From Flavobacterium sp. 140616W15 (lineage in GTDB: Bacteria; Bacteroidota; Bacteroidia; Flavobacteriales; Flavobacteriaceae), in the NCBI RefSeq assembly GCF_003668995.1, contig NZ_CP033068.1:434001-498000 (forward strand): a DNA stretch of 64,000 bases. Reading direction: 5' to 3'. The notes under the pieces were generated by a model. That model had not been told where the DNA came from and searched no databases. It worked only from the letters and a program-made list of their open reading frames with translations. The translations under genes were made by a program, and so were the position numbers. The stretch's first letter is position 1, and every line of letters starts with the position of its first letter. This document shows, in pieces, positions 16,996 to 25,948 of this stretch.

Positions 16996-17256
16996 TTAGT
17001 TTAAGTTTCGAGAAACCAATTCTTTTTGTAGTTCTTGCTCTAAGATTTTATTGTTTTTTGAATTTCGAATTATCAGAAAGGTTAGTAGCAAAGGGAAGAA
17101 AGTAAAAAAAGTAAAACCATTTTTTACTGCACTGAAAACTACAATTCCAATAGTAAAGCCAACAGCTGCAGCATCAATTATTTTGTTGTTTTTCATTCCT
17201 TTTATTTTCTGTAAAAGTTCTTGGTCACTTAATTCGGTCAAGTTTTCAGGTTTCAT
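16996..17256 (-). CDS. Small hypothetical membrane protein, 86 aa
   Basis: A polar N-terminus (SDQELLQKIKGMKNNK), two closely spaced hydrophobic spans (about residues 27-45 and 49-64) joined by a short turn, and a charged C-terminal helix (NNKILEQELQKELVSR). This hairpin layout with helical ends on the cytoplasmic side is common in small unassigned Flavobacterial proteins. I do not recognise a family. It faces the gene remnant and shares its terminator. The 270 bases upstream hold no gene, only a TACGAAGTTGGGAGACTTCG-type repeat piece near 17.41 kb. Confidence 0.62.
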   Translation of the reverse strand: MKPENLTELSDQELLQKIKGMKNNKIIDAAAVGFTIGIVVFSAVKNGFTFFTFFPLLLTFLIIRNSKNNKILEQELQKELVSRNLN

Positions 17257-17528
17257 AGATCTAAATTATGGTTACAAATGGTTTGTTTAGTCTTGTTTGG
17301 TTCTAAAGTACTGGCTGATATTCTGTTAAACGAAAATATAAAAAAAATGTTAATCATACTATAGTCAGTACTTTGATCTTGTATTTTATGTTTGTTGTTT
17401 ATTGGAGTGACTACGAAGTTGGGAGACTTCGCACAGCAGTCCCAACTTCTAAGAAAGAACGCTTTAGAGAGCGGGAATTATGGTAGGTAAGTTTTCTTAG
17501 TTTTGATAATAAAAATGCTTATCAATAA

Positions 17529-18185
17529 TTAATCTTTATCCAAAATATTCCTAATAGAATCTATATCGGTTCGCTTATATTTTGATAACTCAAAAGCTTT
17601 ATTTTTAAATTTTATTGTTTTTCTATATTGTTTCCAACCCCAGGATTCAACACTTATGCTGTCTACATAAAAATCATTATTCCTAAATGAAACATATGTT
17701 TTTGTATAAAAACCGTTATTTCCTGTAAGATCTTTAGATATAATAAAGCCACTTTTATTAATTTTTATTTCTTCATAATAAACAGGAGTATTACATTTTA
17801 AAGCGTTTTTGTAAATTTTAAAAATTTTACTCTTTTTATTTATGGTTTTGCTTATCAAAAGCACAGGAAAATCAGAATCTGAATTTTCAGAATAACAATC
17901 ACCGATTTCATTTTCGTAAGATGGTTTTAAAACAGCAATCGTATCTATCGTTTTATTATTATCAAAATCAAAACTTAAAGGTTCGTCTTGGTAATAGTTA
18001 GAGAATATAATTCCATATCTATCTTTATATCCTTGAATTTGTTCTAAACAATTTTTCTTCTCTATAAAAAAACTTTTTGGAGCCTTAATAGTATCTTTCG
18101 GATTATCACTTATATTCTTATTTGTAATTTTGGAACAAGAAATAAAGAATAAAATTGTTATAAATATGTAAAAGGTGAATTTCAT
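17529..18185 (-). CDS. Lipoprotein, last gene of the Hcp-effector cassette (candidate immunity)
   Basis: 218 residues with a lipoprotein signal (FYIFITILFFISCSK, Cys about residue 17). The mature part contains an FDFDNNKTIDTIAVL stretch resembling the VCBS/FG-GAP-like calcium loops of beta-propeller or solute-sensing lipoproteins, and several aromatic-rich strands. It starts 5 bases after the stop of the preceding lipoprotein gene, so it is co-transcribed with it and, by extension, with the Hcp-fusion effector. Location in the periplasmic or outer-membrane leaflet fits a protein that blocks a cell-wall-attacking effector. That role is inferred from position only. Confidence 0.7.
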   Translation of the reverse strand: MKFTFYIFITILFFISCSKITNKNISDNPKDTIKAPKSFFIEKKNCLEQIQGYKDRYGIIFSNYYQDEPLSFDFDNNKTIDTIAVLKPSYENEIGDCYSENSDSDFPVLLISKTINKKSKIFKIYKNALKCNTPVYYEEIKINKSGFIISKDLTGNNGFYTKTYVSFRNNDFYVDSISVESWGWKQYRKTIKFKNKAFELSKYKRTDIDSIRNILDKD

Positions 18186-18190
18186 AGTTT

Positions 18191-18904
18191 CTATTTTAAA
18201 CTAATTTTAGAATAAGAATCCAAGAAAGTGTCGGTTGAAATACTATCTCTAACTAATGTTTTTATTCTAAGAATTCTTTTACCCTGATAATAATAAAGTC
18301 TTTTATAGTAGATTTTTGTATCAAAATATTCGGCGTTTGCATTAATCTCTTGAAGCTGTTTTTCTTTATTTTTTATAATTTCAATTGAAATAATTTTAGA
18401 GTTATTAGGCAAATAATCTAGATTGTTAGATTGTGGTAAAATAAAATTACAATCACTATAAAAATATTTATTCTCGTTATTTGTATTCGTTTTACAGCTT
18501 TCTTTTGTAATATTTTCTATTTCTTTATCATTTTTCAAGAAATCTAAATTCTCTATAGGTATTACATTTATAGAAAATGTAGCTTTTTCAGAATATTTAA
18601 TATCTGTAACTGAAGTGTAATAATTTACGTATCTTATATTTCCTCCAGTAATATGTTTTTTTTGTTCTGGACTGTATATAAAATCATTGACTAACAAATC
18701 ATTATTATCTTTTAAAAATGTAATTGAATCATTTTCTTTGTTATTGCCATTAACTCTGGCATACTCTTTATTGTTTTCATGAAAATAATGACGGATATAT
18801 ACATCTTTATCGTTAGAATGAATAATCAAATAATCACTATTGACAACTTTGCAAGAAGAGACAATAATAAATAAAAAACAGAAAAAAAATGTTGCTATTT
18901 TCAT
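18191..18904 (-). CDS. Lipoprotein in the Hcp-effector cassette (candidate immunity)
   Basis: 237 residues when started at the ATG at 18904, giving MKIATFFFCFLFIIVSSCK, a clean lipoprotein signal. A longer frame up to 18961 would bury this signal and overlap the upstream gene, so I reject it. The mature chain is polar with alternating strands and many N and K (IIHSNDKDVYIRHYFHENN). No family recognised. It lies between two other probable lipoproteins with spacings of 38 and 5 bases, all behind the Hcp-fusion gene, which suggests periplasmic immunity or accessory proteins. Function is inferred from context. Confidence 0.7.
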   Translation of the reverse strand: MKIATFFFCFLFIIVSSCKVVNSDYLIIHSNDKDVYIRHYFHENNKEYARVNGNNKENDSITFLKDNNDLLVNDFIYSPEQKKHITGGNIRYVNYYTSVTDIKYSEKATFSINVIPIENLDFLKNDKEIENITKESCKTNTNNENKYFYSDCNFILPQSNNLDYLPNNSKIISIEIIKNKEKQLQEINANAEYFDTKIYYKRLYYYQGKRILRIKTLVRDSISTDTFLDSYSKISLK

Positions 18905-18942
18905 AACTAAATGAAGTTGATTTAAAGTAGGTTCTTTTTCTG

Positions 18943-19665
18943 TTATGGAGAAACGAACCATTTTCTATATTCTATTTTATCTTGGCTTTCGATTTTTCCG
19001 GAAGTGGCATTTACAGTTTTTGATGAACTTAACCTACCTTCTTTATCATATTCAAAATATTTTTTGTAATATATTTTTTCTCCATTTGGTTCTTCAATAA
19101 GAATAGCATCTATTTCAATTAAAAGATTATCGGTAACATATAATTTTAGATTTTTTAAAATAGTACCATATACAAAAGGAGAAAACTTCGCGTTTAACAT
19201 TCTTACATTCTCATTTAATTTGAATTCAAATATTTTTTTTTCACTTTTATTGTTACAATATTTTTTCCAATCTTCTATTTGATCTAAAACAGTATCGATA
19301 TAAACGAAATCTCGATCAAGCAATTTATATTCATTTTTATAAGGGATTCTTGTGTGGAATTTTTCATAGTAATCATAATAATCTTCTGAAAAAATATAGT
19401 CATTTGATATCTTATTATTTGAATCATAAATAAAATTAGCTTGACTAATTAACTTATTCATTTTATATTTCTCTACCTTTAGTAATAAAGTATCTTTATA
19501 TTTAAAAGAAATAGAATCATTTTTAGATAGAGCTATAGCTGTAAGCTTTTCTTTTTTGAAGTAATAATTATTCTTACTGTTGATTGTAATTATAACATTA
19601 TTACTATCCTGTGCTTTACAACTCATGAATATAAATAAAAAGCCAATTAAAAATAATTTATTCAT
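18943..19665 (-). CDS. Lipoprotein directly behind the Hcp-fusion effector (candidate immunity)
   Basis: 240 residues from the ATG at 19665 (MNKLFLIGFLFIFMSCK, lipobox Cys at residue 16). The frame is open further upstream, but that start would overlap the effector gene and hide the signal. The chain has the repeated strand pattern of MORN- or YD-like antitoxin lipoproteins (KYFEYDKEGRLSSSKTV near the end). It begins only 4 bases after the stop of the Hcp-effector gene, the position where T6SS immunity genes usually sit. Immunity is inferred from position and from its expected periplasmic location. Confidence 0.75.
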   Translation of the reverse strand: MNKLFLIGFLFIFMSCKAQDSNNVIITINSKNNYYFKKEKLTAIALSKNDSISFKYKDTLLLKVEKYKMNKLISQANFIYDSNNKISNDYIFSEDYYDYYEKFHTRIPYKNEYKLLDRDFVYIDTVLDQIEDWKKYCNNKSEKKIFEFKLNENVRMLNAKFSPFVYGTILKNLKLYVTDNLLIEIDAILIEEPNGEKIYYKKYFEYDKEGRLSSSKTVNATSGKIESQDKIEYRKWFVSP

Positions 19666-19669
19666 CTGC

Positions 19670-20881
19670 TTATTTTTTGATTTCTTGAACATACTTAACA
19701 TCTTTCCAAAATATAGTTCTACCCCAAACTGCAGTAGATTCATATGTTATTTTTCCTTTATTAACTCCTGATGGCGAATATTTCATTTGTGGAGCTTGAA
19801 ATGAATCCCCGATGGCTTCTTTCCAACTTTCATAATGTTCATCTAATATCTTCCAACCTCTCGTATTCATATGAATGACATATTTTTTATCATCATCACG
19901 AGTTCTATCATCATCTTCTGAATAAAGGGCTTGTTCCTTCCCATCCCAATAGCGGGCCCCATTACTATAATCTTTGCCTCCTGTGAAGGCATTAATGACT
20001 GCAGATATTGCAAGTTGCATTTTTGTACTATTCCTCTCTTCTAGAGTTTTCTTTCTAAAATCTTTTGCTGCAGTACTATTTTTACCAAATGCAGTTTCTT
20101 TATAATTATGATTGACACTTGCAATGGAATGCATTTCAAACTTTAAATTTTCATCATTCTTTTTAAGATAAGGAAAACTACTTTCTCCATAAACAGTCGA
20201 TGCAAATATTATAAACCTTTCATGAGTAATATTTACATTATTCTCTTTCAATAATTTGGTATTGTTATAGGTTAAGCTTTCATTTCCGTTTTTATCTTTT
20301 TGAGTAGATTTTCCATCGCAAACGTAAACATCGTTTATACTTCCTTCAAAATCAGGTTCGTCTATCTTACCTTCAAAAGTACCATCTTTATTATAAAAAT
20401 GTCCATTTATATATACAATACGATCTTCTTCTTCCTTTTTTGGAATGTAATAAACAGGTTCACTTGGCGGAATCCAAGATTTATTCCAGTATTTAACCAA
20501 TTCTGCCCCATAATCCTGAATAGCAGGAGAGATGGTTAAAACAATATGCATATTTTCTGTTTCATCGGTATTAAATACTTCTGAATATTCTATCAAATAG
20601 GCATCATTAAACTTATACTTTCTTATCGGAATATCTTCATCGCCTTTGTTATAAAAATGTACTTCTCCTTTTTCCATTCTGTCCGTTTCTCTCTTTACAT
20701 CTTTTGTCATATTATGCCAAAATATGTCGTCGTTTTCTTGCGCTACAAAACTTAAGGTAAGAAAGCCTCCCTCGACATCACTAGTTGGTGAGCCATTTGT
20801 TGCTGTATACCTGAGATAATTGGTGTTTATCCATAGTAATTCTCGCTCTTCTCCTAAAATAAATAATTTGGCTGTGGTCAT
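19670..20881 (-). CDS. Evolved Hcp: TssD domain fused to a probable peptidoglycan hydrolase
   Basis: 403 residues. Residues 1 to about 135 match the Bacteroidota T6SS(iii) tube protein TssD/Hcp: short strands, SPTSDVEGGFLTLSFVAQEN, then a KYKFNDAYLIEYSEVF strand pair and the closing HIVLTISP. A proline-rich linker is followed by VYINGHFYNKDGTFEGKI (156-173) and a C-terminal domain with STVYGESS (E233), a helix with E249, and DYSNGARYWDG (304-314), which recalls SleB/CwlJ-like or muramidase-type lytic domains. I infer a structural needle subunit that carries its own cell-wall toxin to the periplasm of a target cell. No other T6SS genes are in the window, so it is an orphan that must use a machine encoded elsewhere. 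It is followed by three lipoproteins. Confidence 0.8.
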   Translation of the reverse strand: MTTAKLFILGEERELLWINTNYLRYTATNGSPTSDVEGGFLTLSFVAQENDDIFWHNMTKDVKRETDRMEKGEVHFYNKGDEDIPIRKYKFNDAYLIEYSEVFNTDETENMHIVLTISPAIQDYGAELVKYWNKSWIPPSEPVYYIPKKEEEDRIVYINGHFYNKDGTFEGKIDEPDFEGSINDVYVCDGKSTQKDKNGNESLTYNNTKLLKENNVNITHERFIIFASTVYGESSFPYLKKNDENLKFEMHSIASVNHNYKETAFGKNSTAAKDFRKKTLEERNSTKMQLAISAVINAFTGGKDYSNGARYWDGKEQALYSEDDDRTRDDDKKYVIHMNTRGWKILDEHYESWKEAIGDSFQAPQMKYSPSGVNKGKITYESTAVWGRTIFWKDVKYVQEIKK

Positions 20882-21023
20882 AAATCTATTTCTTTTTATT
20901 ATTTTATTGGCTATAAATATAAGTAAAAAGCTATATAATTTGTATTTAAATTATTTTTTTTGAAAGATAAAACTTAAATTATATGTTTTGATAACTGCTG
21001 AGTAGCAGAATTTTTTCCATAAA

Positions 21024-21057
21024 AAAACGCAGTAAAATCTAAGTTCTACTGCGTTTT
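21024..21057 (-). terminator. Intrinsic terminator after the TIR-protein gene
   Basis: AAAACGCAGTA... paired with ...TACTGCGTTTT around the loop AAATCTAAGTTC, flanked on the minus-strand 3' side by a T run. It lies 75 bases past the stop of the 237-residue TIR protein. Confidence 0.75.
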
Positions 21058-21131
21058 AAGTAAATGAATAGTAAGAATAAGATGCTATTCGAAGTTTTTT
21101 TTCTTTGTAACTACAGCTATTTTATAATCAG

Positions 21132-21845
21132 TTAGTTATTTTGGTATTTCTCCTCGACCGAAACTAATTCAGCTAACTTAGCAGCAACATCTTTCATTGG
21201 TTCTTCCGCAGTATCGAGACCACTTCGTGAGCCGAGCAGAGGACTGATGTCGCGAAGAGCTTCGTAAGTAGTATTATGAACAATCGGAATTAATTGGTCA
21301 CGTGCGAGCAATGCAGACAATTCTTTATCTGCAATGCCTTCTTTTGGGAGGCGGGAAAGTAATGCAGGTGTTACTAGTACCAATCCGATTCGAGAATTTG
21401 CCAATCCTTTGTCAATTGCTCGCATCAAAGGCACACCTAGACTTACATCTTTCTCGCTAAACCAAACGGAAACACCATTTAATACAAGCAAATCGTGAAG
21501 TTCTTTTGCAGCACCTTGACGATCATCCCAAGCATGACAGAGAAAGACATCTCGAAGATCAGGCCTTGCTTCTGCACGCTCTTCAACTGTCTTACGGATT
21601 GGAGTTAGCGCCTGTACTTCTGCGGCTGTATAAAAAACAGGCGAACTTGCTAGTGACCATCGTGGTTTTGAAGTTCTACTGCTTCTACTACCTCCACTTC
21701 CTCCAGATGAGTAGGTCGGAGAGGAGTATGACGGGTAAGAATATGAATTGTTACTACTACGATAATTTCGACTGCTACATGCTGGGCAGGCATCTGCTCC
21801 GCTTGCTGTCCTATGCCCATGAATTGGTGCTGTACATCTTGCCAT
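21132..21845 (-). CDS. TIR-domain protein with N-terminal Cys-rich motif and S/Y/G-rich linker
   Basis: 237 residues: a putative small metal-binding N-terminus (C4, H9, H11, C20, C23 in CPAC), a low-complexity Ser/Tyr/Gly linker (about 25-60), and a TIR domain from about 97 (DVFLCHAWDDRQG, then GVSVWFSEKDVSLGVPL and IDKGLANSRIGLVLVTP). E175 in ADKELSAL sits where TIR NADases keep the catalytic Glu. The gene is visibly richer in G and C and uses codons such as CGC and GCC more than its neighbours, a sign of transfer. It lies 244 bases downstream of thsB on the same strand, so it may be a second signal-producing TIR of the Thoeris locus or an independent defence gene. Confidence 0.85.
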   Translation of the reverse strand: MARCTAPIHGHRTASGADACPACSSRNYRSSNNSYSYPSYSSPTYSSGGSGGSRSSRTSKPRWSLASSPVFYTAAEVQALTPIRKTVEERAEARPDLRDVFLCHAWDDRQGAAKELHDLLVLNGVSVWFSEKDVSLGVPLMRAIDKGLANSRIGLVLVTPALLSRLPKEGIADKELSALLARDQLIPIVHNTTYEALRDISPLLGSRSGLDTAEEPMKDVAAKLAELVSVEEKYQNN

Positions 21846-22089
21846 ATTTTCTAGTTTAAAGTTGTTAGATAAGATTTATTACAAACTTATTGGATGTTTC
21901 TATTTGCTTGTATACGTATTATATATATTGTTAACAGCGTTTGTTCGTCATTATTTTAAATTCAATTTTAAACTCAACCTCGTCAAACAGTGGTTATTTT
22001 TTCTTGTCCTTTTTTCAATCAAGTTAAAATATCTTTTTTTATGAGTTATGTTTTGTAATTACGTATAATAGCTGTTAATTGTAGTACTT

Positions 22090-22704
22090 TTATCTGTTTT
22101 TAGATAATGGTTTGTACTTTTGTAAGTTTTTAGATTTATTATAAGCATTCTCAATATATGTATTTGGGTCAATTAGAAATGTTTCTTCTTCAACCAATGC
22201 AATGTAAGAACCTGATAAATAATTATAAGTTTTGCAAGTATTACAAGCAAATTTATTTTCAGTATTAAGGTTAAATCGATTGTTTTTTATAATGTTATAA
22301 AGAATACTATTATCAATATATCTTGATGAGCATCCATCAGAATTAGTTTTATGTGTAATTAACCAATCATAACTTCCGTTTACTTTCATTACAACACCAA
22401 CAATTCCATTTGTTCGAGAAGTTGTATCTTCTCTTTTATATTCTTTTAACGAATATTCTATTTCCCAGTCAACCCACTTACTATCTTTTAATTTTGGGGA
22501 GACAATAACAATAGTTACAGAAGTACCAAAAATCATATTTTTCAGGTTTTCTTTAATGTTTTTAGTAGATGTGTCGGTTAAGTCTGGAGAGCTTCTAGTT
22601 TCTCCTTTATAATATGTTGCATCCTCTCCTAATTTTTTAATTATTAGATCACGTAAGTCTTGAGCTTCACTGTATTTGTATGCTATAAAAGTTTCTCTTG
22701 CCAT
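22090..22704 (-). CDS. thsB: Thoeris ThsB-like TIR protein
   Basis: 204-residue protein with a TIR-like fold of the DUF1863/ThsB group: ETFIAYKYSEAQDLRDLI at the N-terminus, VTIVIVSPKLKDSKWVDWEI in the middle with E81 as candidate catalytic residue, and a C-terminal part holding CNTC. ThsB proteins sense phage infection and make a cyclic ADP-ribose isomer that activates ThsA. Its ATG follows the thsA stop without a gap (TAA then ATG), so the two are translationally coupled, as expected for a Thoeris operon. Confidence 0.88.
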   Translation of the reverse strand: MARETFIAYKYSEAQDLRDLIIKKLGEDATYYKGETRSSPDLTDTSTKNIKENLKNMIFGTSVTIVIVSPKLKDSKWVDWEIEYSLKEYKREDTTSRTNGIVGVVMKVNGSYDWLITHKTNSDGCSSRYIDNSILYNIIKNNRFNLNTENKFACNTCKTYNYLSGSYIALVEEETFLIDPNTYIENAYNKSKNLQKYKPLSKNR

Positions 22705-24144
22705 TTAACTTTGTTTTAAATAATTTAATAATTTTTGGAATGTTTCTAATTTTATATCTATAGTACTATCCGTATCAGCCAAAACTTCAAGGTGGGGCAT
22801 TATTTTTTCAGGTTGTTTATAATATGCTTTTGGATTTGAAAGTATTGTATTGTAAATTTCTCTTGAAGCATATTCTGTTGATGCAATTGGTAAGCAAATT
22901 AAGCCTTTAGATAGAGAAAGCTCAAACTCTTTTATAACACCATCAGCAATTTTATTTCCATTTTTATTTCCAAAGACAAATATTGATATACCACACTTGG
23001 ATATCATATTATCTCGATATTCATGCCACAAATCATCAAGTTTTCTTTTACCAGATTCAAATTGTGGGAAAGGTTTTATTGTGAGTTGAGTTTCTGAATA
23101 TTTTTCTGGATTTGAATAAATTGTTTCAAGGGCTCCATTTATTATAGAGCTTCCAACTCCATATCCAAAACCATTTACAATTCTAAAATCATTTTTGATC
23201 AAAATTTCTGCTAATTTATGAATTAAGCCCAATGCTGTTTTTTGACTGTAAGGTTCATATACTTCCGCACTACCCGATATGAAAATAGATTGTTTATTAT
23301 AACGAAATTCAATTTCTTTAAGAACTTCTGTTATATCATCATACTCTTTAACTAATAAACTTTTTATATTAAATCTTTTTAAGTCATTTATAAAAAGAGC
23401 TTGCTTGATTTTATTATAATTAAAAGTTTTTTCGTCAGGATTCTGTCCATCTCCGATTTTATGCTCTTTTATAAAACAGTAATGTTGCCTTTTTTCATTT
23501 CCGTGACGAAGATGTAAACGACTTAAAATATAATCTAAATTTGGATCAGTAAAGCTGAAACCAATAAAAAGAAAGGTTTTTGTGATTAATTCACCTCGAA
23601 GAGCGTTTATAAAAGTTTCATGAGTTTGAAAGTATTGCTCATAATCTTCTTTGGTTATTGTAGTTGAACCAGGTTCAGAAACATCTCCATGCATTTTGTA
23701 GACAACAACTTCACGTTTAGGTTTAGTATATAAAAGTTGTTGTTCTTTAAATTTTACATCAATATTTTTTTTTTCATTTTTTAAAGATTGCTCTATAAGT
23801 TTATCATAATTTGTTGTCCAAATGGAGCCTATAGGAAGTCTTGCAATGATCTTATGGTTCTCACTTTCCTTAACTTCTTGTGTGAATTCTTCAAGAATTT
23901 TTCTAATTATGCCATATTTATTTCCTCCATTTTCATTAACATGATACTGTGCGATAGATATTAAGTCATCTTCTAAATTAATATCTAATCCTAATTCTGT
24001 AGCTAGATCATTTAATAATTCCTTCCAATTAACAAAGCCAACAGGAACTGATAAACCAGCGCCAGCAAATATTGCTGCACTATTATTATTTAAGTCTTTA
24101 ACATAATTGGTTATAAAAGCTTCAATTTCTTTGGAAAAGTTCAT
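22705..24144 (-). CDS. thsA: Thoeris ThsA, SIR2-SLOG NADase effector
   Basis: 479 residues. The SIR2 domain (1 to about 280) has the nucleotide loop AIFAGAGLSVPVGFVNW and the catalytic pair N112 (WTTNYDKL) and H152 (YKMHGDV); these are the same numbers as in the well-studied Bacillus cereus ThsA. The C-terminal SLOG domain (about 286-479) opens with IFISGSAEVYEP and includes NGFGYGVGSS and WHEYRDNM, and R377 and E406 are positioned like the ligand-binding residues of that family. ThsA depletes NAD when the SLOG domain binds the TIR-made cyclic ADP-ribose signal, stopping infection by cell suicide. It is the first gene of the thsA-thsB operon. Confidence 0.93.
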   Translation of the reverse strand: MNFSKEIEAFITNYVKDLNNNSAAIFAGAGLSVPVGFVNWKELLNDLATELGLDINLEDDLISIAQYHVNENGGNKYGIIRKILEEFTQEVKESENHKIIARLPIGSIWTTNYDKLIEQSLKNEKKNIDVKFKEQQLLYTKPKREVVVYKMHGDVSEPGSTTITKEDYEQYFQTHETFINALRGELITKTFLFIGFSFTDPNLDYILSRLHLRHGNEKRQHYCFIKEHKIGDGQNPDEKTFNYNKIKQALFINDLKRFNIKSLLVKEYDDITEVLKEIEFRYNKQSIFISGSAEVYEPYSQKTALGLIHKLAEILIKNDFRIVNGFGYGVGSSIINGALETIYSNPEKYSETQLTIKPFPQFESGKRKLDDLWHEYRDNMISKCGISIFVFGNKNGNKIADGVIKEFELSLSKGLICLPIASTEYASREIYNTILSNPKAYYKQPEKIMPHLEVLADTDSTIDIKLETFQKLLNYLKQS

Positions 24145-24738
24145 TTTGTATAGGTGTTAAATATTTGAAAATCAAATAATTGGTAGGTGTTTTTTGTTTT
24201 TGTAAAACAATTTGTTTCAATATTTGTAATAGCTCAGATTTAAAAAATTGTATTATTGCTTGTGATTTGTTTTTAATCAGATTATAAATCATTCACAATA
24301 ATTGATTTTTATATAATCCTAACTTAAAAACAAACATCGTCTTTAATTTAAACTAACCACCCCGTATAAATACCTGTTTTTTTGTAGTTACGCTTTGATA
24401 GGTTATAATTGTAATCCTATGAATCTTTATGATTTATTACAGATTAACTTAAAATATAGAACTAAATGAATTTCATTCTTAAATATTTCCAAAACTAACA
24501 CCTTAAAATACAATATGTTTACGGAAAACCACAAATAGGTGAAATTCTTAGTTCTGTCCCGATAGCTATCGGAAATCAGTGAACGAGCCGAGCGAACTGA
24601 CGAGGTAAAAAGCTCCCCAAAAAGGCTATAATTCCAATAAAATTAAGAGTGGGAGTGTTCTTGAAAAACTTGAAAGTTGAATGATAGAATTTTAAACAAA
24701 AATTTTGTAATTTTGCACTCCATAAAAGGATACATAAA
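24145..24738. other. Non-coding region between thsA and prfA
   Basis: No gene seen. It carries the divergent upstream regions of thsA (with a small palindrome TATTTGA-AAA-TCAAATA at 24162-24178, 18 bases before the start) and prfA (a -7-like TAATTTTG at 24708-24715). The middle holds a CCCGATAGCTATCGG palindrome and a GAACGAGCCGAGCGAACTGACGAGG-like GC-rich repeat near 24.58 kb. Confidence 0.5.
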
Positions 24739-25815
24739 ATGTTAGATAGACTTCAAATAGTAAAACAACGTTTCGACGAGATTTCGGATTTAATCATCCA
24801 ACCGGATGTTATTGCGGATCAGAAACGTTATGTGCAATTGAATCAAGAGTACAAGAACTTAAAAGCATTGGCAGAAAAGCGTGACGAGTACGTGCTTTTG
24901 TTGGCAAATATAGACGAGGCTAATGAGATAATTGCAGATGGTAGCGATGCCGATATGGTCGAAATGGCCAAAATGCAATTAGACGAAGCTAAGCAAAGAC
25001 TACCAGAACTAGAGGAAGAAATCAAGTTTATGTTGATTCCTAAAGATCCAGAAGACGCCAAAAATGTAATGGTAGAGATTCGTGCAGGTACGGGTGGAGA
25101 TGAGGCAAGTATATTTGCAGGAGATCTTTTCCGTATGTACACAAAATACTGTGAGAATCGTGGATGGAGAACTTCGGTTGTAGATATGAACGAGGGAACT
25201 TCGGGAGGATTTAAAGAGGTAATTTTTGAAGTTACTGGTGAAGATGTTTACGGAACATTGAAGTTTGAAGCAGGAGTACACCGTGTACAACGTGTCCCTC
25301 AAACAGAAACACAAGGACGTGTACATACATCAGCAGCTACGGTTATGGTACTTCCAGAAGCTGAAGAGTTTGATGTACAAATCGACATGAACGATGTACG
25401 TGTTGATTTTTTCTGTTCGTCAGGACCAGGAGGACAATCGGTAAATACAACTAAATCGGCAGTGCGTTTAACGCATATTCCAACAGGTTTGGTGGCTCAA
25501 TGTCAGGATCAAAAATCACAACATAAAAATAAAGACAAAGCGTTAAACGTTTTACGTTCTCGTTTATACGAACAAGAATTGGCTAAGAAAGAAGCAGAAG
25601 ATGCTACTAAGCGTACATCGCAGGTAAGTTCTGGTGACCGTTCTGCTAAGATTCGTACGTATAACTATGCACAAGGACGTGTTACAGATCACCGTGTTGG
25701 ACTTACTTTATATGATTTGGGTAACATCATGAATGGTGATATTCAGAAGATTGTAGATGAGTTGCAATTGGTTAACAATACTGAGAAATTAAAAGAAGCT
25801 AGCGAAGTTTTTTAA
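24739..25815 (+). CDS. prfA: Peptide chain release factor 1
   Basis: Class I release factor that reads UAA and UAG and triggers peptide release on the ribosome. It has 358 residues, the normal length. The GGQ catalytic motif is at 231-233 ([18 protein letters not shown]), and the codon-recognition tripeptide of RF1 type is PQT at 187-189 within [18 protein letters not shown], which distinguishes it from RF2 (SPF). The ATG start fits the family's N-terminus. It is followed by a strong terminator and is probably monocistronic here. Confidence 0.97.
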   Translation: MLDRLQIVKQRFDEISDLIIQPDVIADQKRYVQLNQEYKNLKALAEKRDEYVLLLANIDEANEIIADGSDADMVEMAKMQLDEAKQRLPELEEEIKFMLIPKDPEDAKNVMVEIRAGTGGDEASIFAGDLFRMYTKYCENRGWRTSVVDMNEGTSGGFKEVIFEVTGEDVYGTLKFEAGVHRVQRVPQTETQGRVHTSAATVMVLPEAEEFDVQIDMNDVRVDFFCSSGPGGQSVNTTKSAVRLTHIPTGLVAQCQDQKSQHKNKDKALNVLRSRLYEQELAKKEAEDATKRTSQVSSGDRSAKIRTYNYAQGRVTDHRVGLTLYDLGNIMNGDIQKIVDELQLVNNTEKLKEASEVF

Positions 25816-25848
25816 TATAAGAAGCTGAAACGCTATGTTTTAAAATAA

Positions 25849-25886
25849 TAAAAATGCCTGACTAAATTTAGTCAGGCATTTTTTTA
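25849..25886 (+). terminator. Intrinsic terminator after prfA
   Basis: AAAATGCCTGACTAAA paired with TTTAGTCAGGCATTTT with almost no loop, followed by more T. High quality. Confidence 0.88.
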
Positions 25887-25948
25887 TGCCTTTAATTTTT
25901 GTAATTGATAATTTGTAGGGTGTTACAGGGAGTCTAGTGAAACAACCA

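Noticed and set aside
21862..22044. 60-codon plus-strand frame between the two TIR genes
   Set aside because: Low-complexity hydrophobic translation of AT-rich spacer opposite the direction of the operon, without start context or homology that I recognise.
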